The notes under the pieces: model-generated
The model's input: only the letters and a program-made list of their open reading frames with translations
Databases searched by the model: none
Told to the model about the DNA's origin: nothing
Assembly (NCBI GenBank): GCA_029204225.1
Contig: MU832008.1
Location: 28,022 to 92,021 of the forward strand
Origin: Diphasiastrum complanatum
Lineage: Eukaryota > Streptophyta > Lycopodiopsida > Lycopodiales > Lycopodiaceae
Direction of reading: 5' to 3'
Length of the DNA stretch: 64,000 bases
Shown: positions 1 to 10,341 of the stretch, piece after piece
Position numbering within the stretch: position 1 is the stretch's first letter
Layout of the letters: every line of letters begins with the position of its first letter
Made by a program: the position numbers and the translations under genes

Positions 1-556
1 AGCTGAAATGCTCAATATCATTGCTTATAGAGAAACCTTAACTAATTACAAACAAAAAGCATGGAAGAAATGGAAAGAACAAGCAATCCCAACGATAGCA
101 TAAGCAAGAGTGATTAGCAAATGAGGATGCTTGAGCTCTCAAAATGATAGAGTCTCCTCTCTCTATTAAGCATGAAAATAGTGTACAAATGGTGCCTTTT
201 TATAAAATGGGGAAGGCCCTTGCCCCTCAATCCTATTGGCTACTAGTCACATTGATCCTATCCATTTATCTTGGACCCAACTTGATCCAAGGGTCCATAA
301 AAAGTACATTAAACTTCGCAAGATTCATGTGAGTCCCCATTTGGACCCAATTCTAAAAAGTGATCTCTAAGTTTAAAAATGACTTTGGGCCTCTAGTTTT
401 ATTTTAATTCCAAGGCCCAAGTCAATTTTGTTTTATTTACACTTAAGCTTGCGTATTCATTGGGCATGGGCTTATGCGCGTAGGATGCCATGCCCTCGCA
501 ACACATTTTATTGGACGATTTTATTTATGTACACTTTGTTGGGAATACCCCCAACA
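1..556 (-). repeat. LTR-like fragment, minus orientation
   Basis: Read on the minus strand this stretch begins TGTTGGGGGTATTCCC at 556, a typical plant LTR start. It contains a block (roughly 430-505) that resembles the plus-strand LTR-like sequence at 18172-18420: both carry a 'gcatcct.cgcg..taagccca' core, followed further on by a shared 'actcacatgaat'. Short ORFs here have no recognisable domain. The outer end lies off the window, so solo LTR and 5' LTR cannot be told apart. The family link is an alignment by eye only. Confidence 0.4.
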
Positions 557-1151
557 GTTTGGATAAGCTTTTGTCTCTCTTTTCAGGTTGAAGGAAGGCG
601 CCCAACAGAGATCTTGGAGTAATTTGTGGCACCCAAAAATCAGAATCTCAAATCTAATTTTTATGCAACCAGTTTCAGCAAGTTTTGTTTGGAGGAGGGA
701 GCCCAAAAATCTGCTACTAATTTTTGGTTGTGGTGTCTCATTATCTTGTTGTTTTTGTTTTCAATTTTGCATTTGTGTAGGAGGGTGCCCAAAATTCAGC
801 AAACCTTATTCAGGGTTAGGTCAACTTGTGGTTGAAAATTTGCAGATTCTTAGCAAGCAGTAGGGCATTTTTAGCAGCCCTACTAGAGTGTGTGTTGATC
901 ATACAATTTGGCTTCCTAATTGGGTTTTGTTGTAGGCTTCAATCGAAGCTAACCTAATTGTCAAGAAGTTGGTTTTTTAATGCAGAAAGACAGCCATATT
1001 TCCATTATCTTTTGAGCTCTTTGGTTGTAGATTGAAAGACATCTTGTGCTCTTACTTTTAGCTCTTTGTTTGCTGAAATTTTTTTGGGTAGATTTGGTTG
1101 TGGAAAGGCTCTCTTTCCTATCTACTACAAGCTAAAATTCTGTTGGAGGAA
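557..1151 (+). other. Untranslated leader of copia element A (no gene seen)
   Basis: About 600 bases lie between the LTR-like fragment and the gag start of element A. They are T-rich and carry repeated 'gcccaaaa' and 'ttttggttg' motifs. I see no primer-binding site (tggtatcagagc), no LTR boundary and no credible coding region. The likely explanation is the degenerate 5' LTR/UTR of element A, inferred only from position. Confidence 0.35.
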
Positions 1152-1488
1152 ATGGCTAAAGAATTAGAAGCTATTGGTTCTTTGTTTAGTGAAGATCAGT
1201 TGGATGGCACAAACTACTCCTTGTGGAGTTACATGATAAAGAATCTTCTCGTAGTGAACGGGCTGTGGGATTCGGTCAATGGTGATGAGGAAAATCCTTC
1301 GTCTTTGGCACCTCCTACACTTCGTGGATCATCATCATCAACATCAGCTTCTCCATCTTCGGAAGAACAAAAGAAGTGGGATAGAAGGGTTGCACAAGCA
1401 CATTCTATAGTTGCTCTTGTTGTGAGAGATCTATCTTACCTCATATTAGATCTTGTAAGACATCTAAAAGTGCATGGGATACACTTTA
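1152..1488 (+). pseudogene. Element A gag, N-terminal part
   Basis: The ATG at 1152 opens a copia Gag N-terminus (MAKELEAIGSLF, then LDGTNYSLWSYMIKNLL), the usual 'L.G.NY..W' signature of the DUF4219/UBN2 type. A serine-rich stretch follows. A one-base shift near 1440 moves the reading to the frame that gives SCKTSKSAWDTLY, the conserved 'AW..L' motif. The frame is then cut by element E1 at 1488 and resumes at 5718. Gag would form the particle shell that packages element RNA in the cytoplasm. This copy is interrupted and dead. Confidence 0.8.
1484..1488. repeat. Target-site duplication of E1 (CTTTA), left copy
   Basis: CTTTA lies directly before the TG of the E1 5' LTR. The same five bases occur at 5718-5722 directly after the CA of the 3' LTR. 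Five bases is the usual size for copia integrase. The match defines both element borders. Confidence 0.9.
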
Positions 1489-2142
1489 TGTGAGAGATTT
1501 CAACTAGTTTAGTCTAGTTTAGTCACATTTTGGTAAATTGTCAATAAGAGGCCAAAACTCATTATAGGCTTAGAGATAAACTTTTTGAAGTTATATTAGT
1601 TTAAAATACATTCAATAAACACTTTTGAAAAGAGTGGAAAAGTTGGTAGTCAAGTTTGAGAGAGATTCAAATATGAATTTTGGGTACATTGAATCTAGAC
1701 CCAAAAATAGTAGGGTTTACATTTTGGAGGGAAAGCCAAGTGGCCAAATAGGGTTTGGAAACTCTATAAAAGGATGTAACTCGTGGAGAGACACATCTTC
1801 TCTCTTCTCTCTCTCATTTCATCATTATACATGGTTCTCTTTGGGTTCTACTACTCATTGGTGCACTATCTTGGTGTTATCTTGCAATTCTATGTGTAGA
1901 ATGATCATTTATTGCTATTTCCGGTTCCACACGTGTGAAATATAGTAGGGTACTGTAATTGTACGGACATCACACATATTTTATGTTTTGGTTCATGTTT
2001 GATCAATATCTCTTAGAGTTTGCATCTCATTTTGTATGTAGATGCTGATTTTTCTACATTGGCAAGATTGTTGATTTGCTTGTTATTGTAACCAAATATT
2101 TGGGATTTGGATTGGATCTTGAATGATCTGAAATCCTTCACA
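1489..2142 (+). repeat. E1 5' LTR
   Basis: This 654-bp LTR starts TGTGAGAGATTTC and ends CCTTCACA. It holds a TATA box (tctataaaagg, about 1763-1773), a CT-rich leader and a palindrome CACACGTGTG (1928-1937) that is shared with other members of the family. Its mate at 5064-5717 has the same length with scattered substitutions, including TATA to tata-g. It drives transcription of the element. Short ORFs inside it are not real genes. Confidence 0.93.
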
Positions 2143-2154
2143 TGGTATCAGAAC
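2143..2154 (+). promoter_or_regulatory. E1 primer-binding site (tRNA-iMet type)
   Basis: TGGTATCAGAAC follows the LTR end directly. It matches the plant initiator-methionine tRNA 3'-end complement (TGGTATCAGAGC) with one mismatch. It would prime minus-strand cDNA synthesis. Confidence 0.85.
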
Positions 2155-2744
2155 TCTTGTGTTTCAAGTTATGAAAGGATCAGCCATCTTTAGCAAGGAT
2201 TTGGAGGAGTTACCAATGCTAGAGCATGCTAGATTGATTTCTACTCAAAAATCAGCATTTTTGCATGTGTAGAATTAATCTTTTGTAGGTCAAAACTCAA
2301 TATAGGACTATATACTTGATCAATTCAGATTTCACACTTGGTTTACTGGAATTAGATTATTTTTGGTGCATTAGGAAGGTCTCATTGGAGTCTACAAGAA
2401 GATATACCAAGTTTCTAGAAATTGCATGTAGAATTTGAGATATTCAATTTTTTGTTATTTTGTCAAAACCCTAATTTTGATTGGATATCTAGTTTGTGAG
2501 GTTACTGAACTTCATTTGAGTGTGTTTCAACCTTAGGAAGTGGCAAGAATCATTATATTGAGGATAGATCATAGGTTGATCAAGATTTCACTATTCTATG
2601 TGTTGATTTTCTAGTTAGAAGTGCTAGAAGAGATTTGAGAGGTTCCATATCTTTGTGATTTCTTCTTGAGTTCATTTGTTGACATTCAAGAGAGTGCTTT
2701 GTGCATTGGAACAGGTTGAAAGAAGAAGATCAGGTCACTTCAAC

Positions 2745-3596
2745 ATGGCTACAAGTGGTGGATTTATGTTGGAGAGCAATGATAGGCTTACCTCAATCAA
2801 CTATTCTACTTGGAAGGTGAGGATGGAGTCCTTATTGGAGATGAATGAGTTGATGGAGATTGTTGCAGGTGTCGAGGAGAGACCTCAAGCACCTCAAGAT
2901 CAAGTGAGGTATGACAAGAGAGCAAAGAAAGCTCTACACATGACTAAGATAAATGTTACCAATGAACTTCTCAAGGAAGTTGGTAAGTGCACATCATCTT
3001 TGGAGGCTTGGGAAGCTTTGAAGAAGCTTTATGAATCCAAGTCTACATCAAGAGTGCTTACTCTTAGGAGGCAAATCTTTCAAAGTTTGCAAAAGAAGGA
3101 AGAGAGTACTCATGCTTTTGTTTTGAGGGTTAAGACATTCAATGATGAGTTAGCATGTATTGATGAAAGCATTAAGGAGGTAGAGCTTGTTCAAGTTATA
3201 CTTAATGGCTTGTTGGATGATCATGCTAATCTTGTTCAAAGTTTTGCTATTCAAAAGACTTTGCCAAGTATTGTGGATTTGCAAGATATCTTGGTGAATG
3301 AGGAGTATAGGCTTCAATCAAGAGGAGGTGGATCTACATCGACATCTCATTATGAAGAGGATGCTATGTTCATCAAAGGCAAGTTCAAGTGCAAAGGCAA
3401 AGGCAAGTGGTCTAAAGGGCAAGATCAAGGTGAGACTTCTTCTTTTGGCAAAAAGAAATATAGGTCTAAGTTGAAATGCTTTTATTGTGGAATCAAAGTG
3501 AAGGGAAGAGCAATGGAATATTGGTTCTTGGGAAGCTCCAAGGCATGGATCTCACATCTCTTCATCAACTCAAAGGATTCTATGATTGTGAATTGA
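2745..3596 (+). CDS. E1 Gag with truncated zinc knuckle
   Basis: I chose the ATG at 2745 (MATSGGFMLESNDRL), which matches the Gag starts of C and E3; an in-frame upstream ATG at 2676 lies in the leader. About 283 residues: an N-terminal copia Gag domain (NYSTWKVRMESLL), a UBN2-like core (SSLEAWEALKKLYESKSTSR, then LTLRRQIFQSLQ), a basic KGKFKCKGKGK stretch and the start of a CCHC knuckle, CFYCGIK. There the sequence departs from the family: the His and last Cys are missing, and an unrelated 30-residue tail ends at 3596. The shell-forming part looks usable, while RNA binding by the knuckle is probably lost. Confidence 0.8.
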   Translation: MATSGGFMLESNDRLTSINYSTWKVRMESLLEMNELMEIVAGVEERPQAPQDQVRYDKRAKKALHMTKINVTNELLKEVGKCTSSLEAWEALKKLYESKSTSRVLTLRRQIFQSLQKKEESTHAFVLRVKTFNDELACIDESIKEVELVQVILNGLLDDHANLVQSFAIQKTLPSIVDLQDILVNEEYRLQSRGGGSTSTSHYEEDAMFIKGKFKCKGKGKWSKGQDQGETSSFGKKKYRSKLKCFYCGIKVKGRAMEYWFLGSSKAWISHLFINSKDSMIVN

Positions 3597-4027
3597 TCAC
3601 TCATGATCGAGATGGCAAAAGGTTGGTTGGAGAAGACTACATGGAACAAATTGAGAGGCAATTTCTTCAAGACAAGGGAGATCTCATTGGTGAGCTTATT
3701 GAGGTTTGTTATGGGTTCAAGAGGGCTGGATTTATTAGGTTTGATACTCATATTCACCTACTCTACTTCATGTTGGATGGAAAAATTGGAATCTATCTTT
3801 TGATTTATGATGGTGACATTGGTGACATTATTTTCACTAACCTTTGTGGAAATTCGAGATCAAGCATTGATGAGTTCTTGCTGGATATTGATCATATGTT
3901 TGAGAGGGAGTATTTCCAGAGGTTCAGGTATGAAGATATTCATATCTTGATGATCAAGAGAAAGGTAAGCAAGTGGAAGCGACTCACTTTGCTTTACTCA
4001 CATGTTTTGGAGAATTTTCTTGTGTAG
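3476..4027 (+). CDS. Hypothetical ORF in E1 3' module
   Basis: A 183-codon ORF overlaps the end of E1 gag in another frame and runs into the part that replaces pol. I recognise no domain. The composition is Ile/Leu/Phe/Asp-rich with charged stretches (GEDYMEQIERQFLQDKGD, HMFEREYFQRFRYEDIHI) and no signal peptide or clear membrane helix. It may be decayed captured sequence or chance coding. Its first 20 codons merely re-read gag. Confidence 0.25.
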   Translation: MLLLWNQSEGKSNGILVLGKLQGMDLTSLHQLKGFYDCELITHDRDGKRLVGEDYMEQIERQFLQDKGDLIGELIEVCYGFKRAGFIRFDTHIHLLYFMLDGKIGIYLLIYDGDIGDIIFTNLCGNSRSSIDEFLLDIDHMFEREYFQRFRYEDIHILMIKRKVSKWKRLTLLYSHVLENFLV

Positions 4028-4240
4028 ATGATGCTATGCAAGTAGATATTGGTTCTCATGGTTTTCATACTAGAAAAGCAAGTAATGGATCTGAAAAACA
4101 AAGTTCATTCAATGACTTTGATGTTCAAGAGGAAGATCAAGAGGTTGGTCTCAAAGAGCTTCAACAACACAAAGCTAGTCAAGAGCATCAAAGGAAGGTT
4201 TTTTGGAAAAGTTGTTATGGATCTGTTTTTGCAGCTTATT
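3985..4240 (+). repeat. 3' module segment shared with E3
   Basis: This segment matches 12010-12230 of E3. Translated it gives related strings in both: CVDDAMQVD, SNGSEKQSSFNDFD and EDQEVGLKELQ here, against CVHGAMQVDG, SNGSGKQSLFNDFD and EDQEIDLKALQ there. It is absent from the complete element C. It is the best evidence that E1 and E3 share one non-pol 3' region. Function is unknown. Confidence 0.7.
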
Positions 4241-4375
4241 GAAGACTCAAGTAAGGTAAAAGGAGTAGCAAGGAAATGCTGTTCAAGTTTACTTTACTTG
4301 TTCTATCTCATGTTTGAGTTATTTCATGTGAATGTGTGCAAATTGTCAAGATATGGATAGACTAGCTACATTGTC

Positions 4376-5068
4376 TTGCAATATCTTATTGTTGAAGTTG
4401 TACTAGCATTCTTGGCTGGTTTTGCTGATGGAAATGAAGCTATTGGAGGTTCATTATGTCACTCATCCATGATCAAGTTCTCAAGTGTTGAGCTACTTGA
4501 TGCCAATGTTTGGAGATTGTCAATTTTTGGTGAATTCATGGTCATTTTCTTGTGTCAAGTAGATCTTGAAGATGGACTAGTGAAAATTACTTGGTTTATG
4601 GAGTCATGTGGTGCTAGATTTGCATCATTTATGTACTCACCTACTCATGGATTTCCAAGGTTTGATGGTTTCTTGTGGCAAGATGGAGATGGAGGCTCAT
4701 TCATGGAGTTTTATGGTGAAGACATATCAAGAAAGGACAAAGTTGGAGGAGACAAACAAGCAAATGGTCATCACTCACATTTATTGTTTGGTTGCTATAA
4801 TTTTCCAGAGAGTTCAAAGTTTCAAACATGGAGGAATCATTTCATTCACATTCTATTTGGTTCTTCATGTTCTAGTTATATCTTGATGTGTAAAATTGAT
4901 GTAAGAAATAGTGAAGCATCCAATTTGAACACTATTCTCTATATCAATTATGAAAGATACTTTAGAACCTTAGAAAGAAGATCTATACTTAGTATGGAGA
5001 TCATTCTAAAGTTGGATCAAAGTTCTATTGTCAAAACTATGCCAAAACTAGTTGAAGAGGGAGTGTGA
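4376..5068 (+). CDS. Hypothetical ORF running into the E1 3' LTR
   Basis: A 230-codon ORF ends KTMPKLVEEGV, in the same frame and with the same last residues as pol of element C (KSMLKLVEEGV). The last codons are the polypurine tract, and the stop (TGA) lies in the first bases of the LTR. The body has no recognisable domain (for example FPRFDGFLWQDGDGGSFMEF). The ORF is therefore unknown sequence fused to the last dozen codons of a pol-type end. Whether it is translated is unknown. Confidence 0.3.
   Translation: MQYLIVEVVLAFLAGFADGNEAIGGSLCHSSMIKFSSVELLDANVWRLSIFGEFMVIFLCQVDLEDGLVKITWFMESCGARFASFMYSPTHGFPRFDGFLWQDGDGGSFMEFYGEDISRKDKVGGDKQANGHHSHLLFGCYNFPESSKFQTWRNHFIHILFGSSCSSYILMCKIDVRNSEASNLNTILYINYERYFRTLERRSILSMEIILKLDQSSIVKTMPKLVEEGV
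5051..5063 (+). promoter_or_regulatory. E1 polypurine tract
   Basis: The purine-rich stretch gttgaagagggag directly precedes the 3' LTR TG. This is the expected plus-strand primer position. It is identical to the tract of element C. Confidence 0.8.
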
Positions 5069-5717
5069 GAGATTTCAACTAGTTTAGTCTAGTTTAGTCA
5101 CATTTTGGTAAATTGTCAATAAGAGGCCAAAACTCATTTTAGCCTTAGAGATAAACTTTTTGAAGTTATATTAGCTTAAAATACATTCAATAAACACTTT
5201 TGGAAAGTGTGGGAAAATTGGTAGTCAAGTTTGAGAGAGATTCAAATTTGAATTTTGGGTACATTGAATCTAGACCCAAAAATAGTAGGGTTTACATTTT
5301 GGAGGGAAAGCCAAGTGGCAAAATAGGGTTTGGAAACTCTATAGAAGGATGTAACTCGTGGAGAGACACATCTTCTCTCTTCTCTCTCTCATTTCATCAT
5401 TATACATGGTTCTCTTTGGGCTCTACTACTCATTGGTGCACTATCTTGGTGTTATCTTGCAATTCTATGTGTAGAATGATCATTTATTGTTATTTTTGGT
5501 TCCACACGTGTGAAATACAGTAGGGTACTGTAATTGTACGGAAAAAAAACATATTTTATGTTTTGGTTCATGTTTGATCAATATCTCTTAGAGTTTGCAT
5601 CTCATTTTGTATGTAGATGCTGATTTTTCTACATTGGCAGGATTGTTGATTTGCTCGTTATTGTAACCAAAGATTTGGGATTTGGATTGGATCTTGAATG
5701 ATCTGAAATCCTTCACA
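5064..5717 (+). repeat. E1 3' LTR
   Basis: A 654-bp direct repeat of 1489-2142 with TG...CA ends, followed by the TSD copy CTTTA (5718-5722). The TATA box has changed (ctctatagaagg) and an A-run replaces part of the 'tacggacatcacac' stretch. Equal length with a modest number of substitutions suggests an older insertion than C. Confidence 0.93.
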
Positions 5718-6372
5718 CTTTATACTATGTATAGAGTCAAAAATCTAGCAAGAGTGGTGTATCTCAGAAATCAACTTTCTTTGTTGAAGATGCAAAAAGA
5801 GGATCAAGTGACCAATCACTTGACGAAGATCAAGGATCTTTATGAGGATCTTCTTAATATTGATGAGATAATTGAGGATCCTCAATTTATTTCCGTTACT
5901 CTCAACTCATTACCTTCATTTTATCTTCCATTTGTTTCATCTTTGAGTATCTCTCTTAGGGGACAACAACTCTCCTTTGATGAACTTGTTGGGCTACTTC
6001 TTCAAGAGGAGCAAACAAGGCAAACTTTTGCGGGTGATACTCAACAAGATCAAGCTTTCTTCACGAAAGGCAAGGGCAAAGGCAAGTCAAAAGAAAAGGG
6101 GAAGCCTCCTTCCAAGAATGAGCAAAAGCTCATCAAAGTTCAGAATGTGAATACTCAAAAGAAGAAAGGGAAGTGCCACTATTGCAAAAGGTATGGGCAC
6201 TTCATCAAGGATTGTAAAAAGAAGCTTGCGAAAGAGGAGAGTAAAGGAATTGATACTAGTGATTCACTTGTTACTTTGGAGCAAGAGCTTGAAGCTAGTG
6301 GTGATCTCTTCAACCAAGACTATGCTTTTGTATCTAATATTGCTTCTACTAGTACTTCTACAAGCTGCTGAT
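5718..6372 (+). pseudogene. Element A gag, C-terminal part with zinc knuckle
   Basis: The gag frame of element A resumes after E1: LYTMYRVKNLARVVYLRNQL, then MQKEDQVTNHLTKIKDLYEDL, the classic copia UBN2 core. Next come a lysine-rich stretch and one complete CCHC zinc knuckle, CHYCKRYGHFIKDC. A TGA stop ends the frame at about 6371. Protease starts directly after it in another frame, so the original was probably a single gag-pol frame broken by one indel. Confidence 0.82.
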
Positions 6373-6375
6373 TCT

Positions 6376-8273
6376 CAGCCCATTGAATGGGTGATTGATA
6401 GCGGTGCTACTCGTCATATGACTTCTCGCAAAGAAATATTTACTAAATTAGTGAAAGTGCAAAATGGAAGTAAGGTACAATGTGCGGGTGATACATCTTA
6501 TTCTATTCATGGAATTGGAATTGTAGCCATCATTCTGCCTAATGGTGAAGAAAAGTAGATTAAGAATGTGCTTTATGTTCCAAGAATCAAGAAGAATTTT
6601 CTTTTGATTTCAACTATGTTGAAGCAAGGACTAGTTGTTGAGTTCAAAGAAGATAAGTGTCTTGTCAAGGATCCTAAAAGTTCACTCTTGATTATTGTTG
6701 CGGGAATAAACGTTGGCTTATTTATTATGGATACCTAAGAGGGACGAATTCCCTCTACATGTCTTGTTGCTTCTACAACACAATAATTGGAGTTGGCTGA
6801 ATTGTGGCACACAAGGTTTGGGCATCTCAACTTTGCAAGTTTGAAGAAGCTGAAGACATTTAATATGATAGAAGACATTCCTACTGTTGAGCAGCTGGAA
6901 GGGCATGTATGTGAGGGGTGCATACTTGGAAAGTTTCAAAGAAAACCTTTTCCAATTGATGGAACTATAAGGGTTCTTGATAAATTTGATTTGGTTCATA
7001 GTGATTTTTTGGTCCAATGAGGACCGAATCCATTTGGAAAGTGCATCTATTTTGTGACTTTTATTGATAACTTTTCCCATTTTACATGGATCTATCCTAT
7101 GAAGTCTAAATCGGAAGTTTTCAACGTTTCAAATATTTTCTAGCAATGGTGGAAAATCAGTTTGGGCATTCTTTGAAGACCCTACACACCAATCGAGGAG
7201 GGGAATACATTTAGAATACGTTCGGTGCATTTCTTCGAGAAAAGAGAATTCTACATCAAATGACGACTCCCTATACACCTCAACAAAATGGTGTTGTCGA
7301 GTGAAAGATTTGCACACTTATGGAGATGGCCCGTTGCATGCTCAAAGCAAAGGTGTTGCCTCACAAGTTTTGGCTGAAGCAGTTATAATAGCAGCATACA
7401 TAAACAATCGTTGTCCTACTAAAGCATTGAAAGTATTAACTCCTTATGAAGTTTGGTATGGAAAGAAGCCTACAATCTTGCACTTTCGCACTTTTGGTTG
7501 TACGGCTTATGCTTTTGTTCTGGATAAACTTCATACAAAGCTCAAGGATAAAGGAGTTAAATGCATTTTTGTTAGCTATAGTAGTGAAAGCAAAGGCTAT
7601 AGGTTGTTCAATTTGAGCACTAACAAGATTATTGTTAGTCGTGATATGAATTTTGATGAAAATAATTCATTAGATGTGGTCCCAACTCATATCTTGAAGG
7701 GGGACAGCCCACATAGTGTGAATGTTGAAGTTTTTTTAGATTTGGTACCATCTTCTATTGATGGAGATAAGGGACAACAATCCACCAGTTTTGACTTGCC
7801 CAACACCTCATCAAGTTTAGAGCCTAATGTTCATCAAGAACTGCCCGTTGTTGCTCAAAATCAGCCTGCAGGAACTACTGGACAACAAGGACCAGTTTTG
7901 AAAGATCTTGGACAACTAAGTGCAGTGTCGAAGGATCTTGGACAACAAATTGTAAGAAGAGACATGGTTGTTGGACAGCCCAAAACAGTCTCAGGATGGT
8001 TGTTGTTGACTTTGTGGGAAAGCAAAGTAAGCAAAGTAAGACATGTGCCTCTACAAAATCAGTGGACTATGCTGATTTTTTAGATTTTGTTCTTACATCT
8101 CATGGAGATATTGTGGAAGAATCTGATTTTTATGAGCAGGACAAGGGAGTAAAATGTTGGGACGATGTGATGCAAGATAAGTATAAGGTAGATGGTACTA
8201 TTGAAAGGTACAAGGCAAGATTCGTTGCCAAAGGCTATGCTCAGCAAAAGGGAACTGATTATGAGGAGACTTT
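6376..8273 (+). pseudogene. Element A protease, integrase and start of RT
   Basis: A decayed pol. Protease: WVIDSGATRHM at about 6388-6420. GAG-pre-integrase: LWHTRFGHLNF, then HVCEGCILGK at 6800-6950, which gives the HHCC zinc site. Integrase core: VTFIDNFSHFTWIY near 7050, heavily frameshifted after that. The integrase C-terminal part lies in the frame of 7301-8083 (AAYINNRCPTKAL, RTFGCTAYAFV), followed by a Gln/Pro-rich linker. The start of RT (IERYKARFVAKGYAQ, DYEETF) ends at 8273, where E3 is inserted. The part of RT between the linker and KARFVAKGY is partly missing. Stops in the core mean it is not functional. Confidence 0.82.
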
Positions 8274-8915
8274 TGTGAAAGATTCAACTAGTTTCATCAC
8301 ATTTTGCAATATTTTCATATTTGGCATATTGAAGCCAAAACTTGTTTTAGACTTAGAGGTTGACTTTTCAAAGTTCATTAGTCTAAATTTCATTTGAATA
8401 AACACTTTTTGAAAGTGTGGGAAAGATAGAATGCGAGTTTGAGTAGATTCAATTTGAATAAGTTGGGTACATTGAATCTAGACCCAAAATTGGTAGGGTT
8501 AGCATTTTGGTGGGAAAGCCAAGTGGCCAAATAGGGTTTGGACCTATTATAAAAGGATGTAACTCATGGAGAGAGTCATCTTCTCTCTTCTCTATCTCAT
8601 TTCATGCTTATACATGGTTCTCTTGGGTTCTACTATCCATTGGTGCACTATCTTGGTGATTGCTTGCAATTCTATGTGTAGAATGATCTATATTTGTTAT
8701 TTTTAGATCCACACGTGTGAAATACAGTAGCTTGCTGGGGATAGCAACAGTACATAATCATTTCATTCAAGTTTGATCAAGTTCTATTAGTGTTTGCATC
8801 TCAAATTGTGTGTAGATGTTGATTTTTCTACATTGGTGAAATTGGTAGTGTATTTCTCTTTCTAACCAAAGATCATTCAAGTAGATTGGATCTTAAGGAT
8901 CTGAAATCTTTCACA
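8274..8915 (+). repeat. E3 5' LTR
   Basis: A 642-bp LTR from TGTGAAAGATTCAAC to CTTTCACA. It is clearly related to the E1 LTR (same layout, CACACGTGTG at 8710-8719, same 'gatcttaaggatctgaaat' end region) yet well diverged from it. Compared with its own 3' LTR it lacks about eight bases next to 'gcttgctgg'. Confidence 0.9.
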
Positions 8916-8927
8916 TGGTATCAGAGC
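8916..8927 (+). promoter_or_regulatory. E3 primer-binding site (tRNA-iMet type)
   Basis: TGGTATCAGAGC follows the LTR directly and matches the initiator-methionine tRNA complement exactly over twelve bases. Confidence 0.9.
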
Positions 8928-9515
8928 TTGTGTTTCAGGTTATGAAGGAGGAAATCAGATCTATCAATGATTTGGTGAAGATATCAAGTCTAGAGCATGC
9001 TAGAGAGGATTCTACACCAAAATCGGATTTTTTGCTTTTGTAGATTGGATCTTTTGTAGATCAAAACACTAAATAGTTTCATTTACCTGTTCAATTCTGT
9101 TTTTTAAATACACATGCTGGATTTGGCCGATTTTTGGATCATTGATTCAGCCTAAGTGGTGGCTTATAGATTGCATATCAAATTTTCAGCATTTGCATGT
9201 AGATTTGGAATAGTCAATTTTTTGTGATTTTGTCAAAACCCTAATTTTGATTGGATCTTTAGATAGTGAGGTTGCTGGACTTCATTTGAGTGTATTTCAA
9301 TCTTAGGAAGTGGCAAAAGTCATTAGATTGAGGATAGATCATAGGTTGATCAAGATTTCATGATTCTATGTGTTGATTTGCTTGGATAAGTGCTAGAAGA
9401 GAATTTGTGAGATAGTTTCAAATCTTGGTGATTTCTTTTGAAAGCATTTGTTGTTGTTCAAAGGAGTGCTTTGTGCATTGAAACAGGTTGAAAGAGAAGA
9501 TCAGGTCATTGCTAC

Positions 9516-10331
9516 ATGACAACCTCAATTGGAGTCATGTTGGAAGCCAATGATAGGCTTACCTCAAGTAACTATTCATTATGGAAAGTGAGGATGGAGT
9601 CACTTCTTGAGATGAATGATGTTTTGGATATTGTTGTAGGTTTGGAGGAGAGACCAGCAACACAACAAGATCAATTGAGGTATGACAAGAGGGCCAAGAA
9701 GGCTCTGCACATGATAAAGATGAATGTTACCAATGAACTTCTCAAGGAAGTTGGTAAGTGCACATCATCTTTGGAAGCTTGGAATTCATTGAAGAAGCTT
9801 TATGAATCCAAGTCTACTTCTAGAGTGTTGACTCTAAGAAGGCAAATCTTTTCTTGTTTGCAAAAGAATGAAAAAAGTCCAAGTACTTTTGTTTTGAGAA
9901 TAAAAGCATTGAATGATGAGTTAGCTTGCATAGATGAAAGCATTAAGGAAGGAGAGCTTATTCAAGTGATTCTTAATGGCTTGTTGGATACTCATGCTGA
10001 CATTGTTCAAAGTATTGCTATTCAAAAGACTTTGCCAAGTTTTATGGATCTTCAAGAGATCTTGATCAATGAGGAATATAGGCTTCAAGCAAGAGGTGGA
10101 TCTACATCGACACTTCAAGAGGATGCTATGTTCACAAAGGGCAAATTCAAGGGCAAAACCAAAAGCAAGTGGTGTAAAGGGAAAGATCAAATGGATGTTT
10201 CTTCAAGTGGCAGAAAGAAGGATAGATCAAAGCTCAAGTGCTTCTATTGTGGCATCAAAGGACACTTTGCAAGTGAGTTTTACAAGAAGAAGAGAGATCT
10301 AGGAGATAAACAAGGCAATTCTTACTCATGA
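9516..10331 (+). CDS. E3 Gag
   Basis: A 271-residue copia Gag (MTTSIGVMLEANDRL) with an N-terminal NYSLWKVRMESLLEMND segment, UBN2 core (LTLRRQIFSCLQKNEKS), basic KGKFKGKTKSKW stretch and a zinc knuckle CFYCGIKGHFASEF in which the last Cys has become Phe. The frame ends at 10331. Pol continues in a different frame from 10342, whereas in element C gag and pol form one frame. A single indel near 10300 therefore separates the two here. Confidence 0.82.
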   Translation: MTTSIGVMLEANDRLTSSNYSLWKVRMESLLEMNDVLDIVVGLEERPATQQDQLRYDKRAKKALHMIKMNVTNELLKEVGKCTSSLEAWNSLKKLYESKSTSRVLTLRRQIFSCLQKNEKSPSTFVLRIKALNDELACIDESIKEGELIQVILNGLLDTHADIVQSIAIQKTLPSFMDLQEILINEEYRLQARGGSTSTLQEDAMFTKGKFKGKTKSKWCKGKDQMDVSSSGRKKDRSKLKCFYCGIKGHFASEFYKKKRDLGDKQGNSYS

Positions 10332-10341
10332 TGAAGATCGT

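Larger units (their letters stand above)
1489..5717 (+). mobile_element. Element E1, non-autonomous gag-only copia (TR-GAG-like)
   Basis: A bounded LTR retrotransposon of 4229 bp: two 654-bp LTRs with TG...CA ends, TSD CTTTA, a primer site after the 5' LTR and a purine tract before the 3' LTR. The internal region codes for one Gag. It then leaves the family's usual course inside the zinc knuckle (about 3496), and protease, integrase, RT and RNase H are all absent. In their place lie about 1.5 kb with two moderately long ORFs of unknown nature. The layout matches the TR-GAG class of plant retrotransposons (terminal repeats plus GAG only). Its enzymes would have to come from relatives such as element C at 36428-42290. 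Confidence 0.85.

Noticed and set aside
1625-1945. 106- and 107-codon ORFs at 1625-1945 and 5200-5523
   Set aside because: They lie wholly inside the two E1 LTRs and are copies of each other; no domain, LTR shadow.
2143-2160. tRNA-Met-like sequences at LTR borders
   Set aside because: Only 12-18 bases match; they are primer-binding sites, not tRNA genes.
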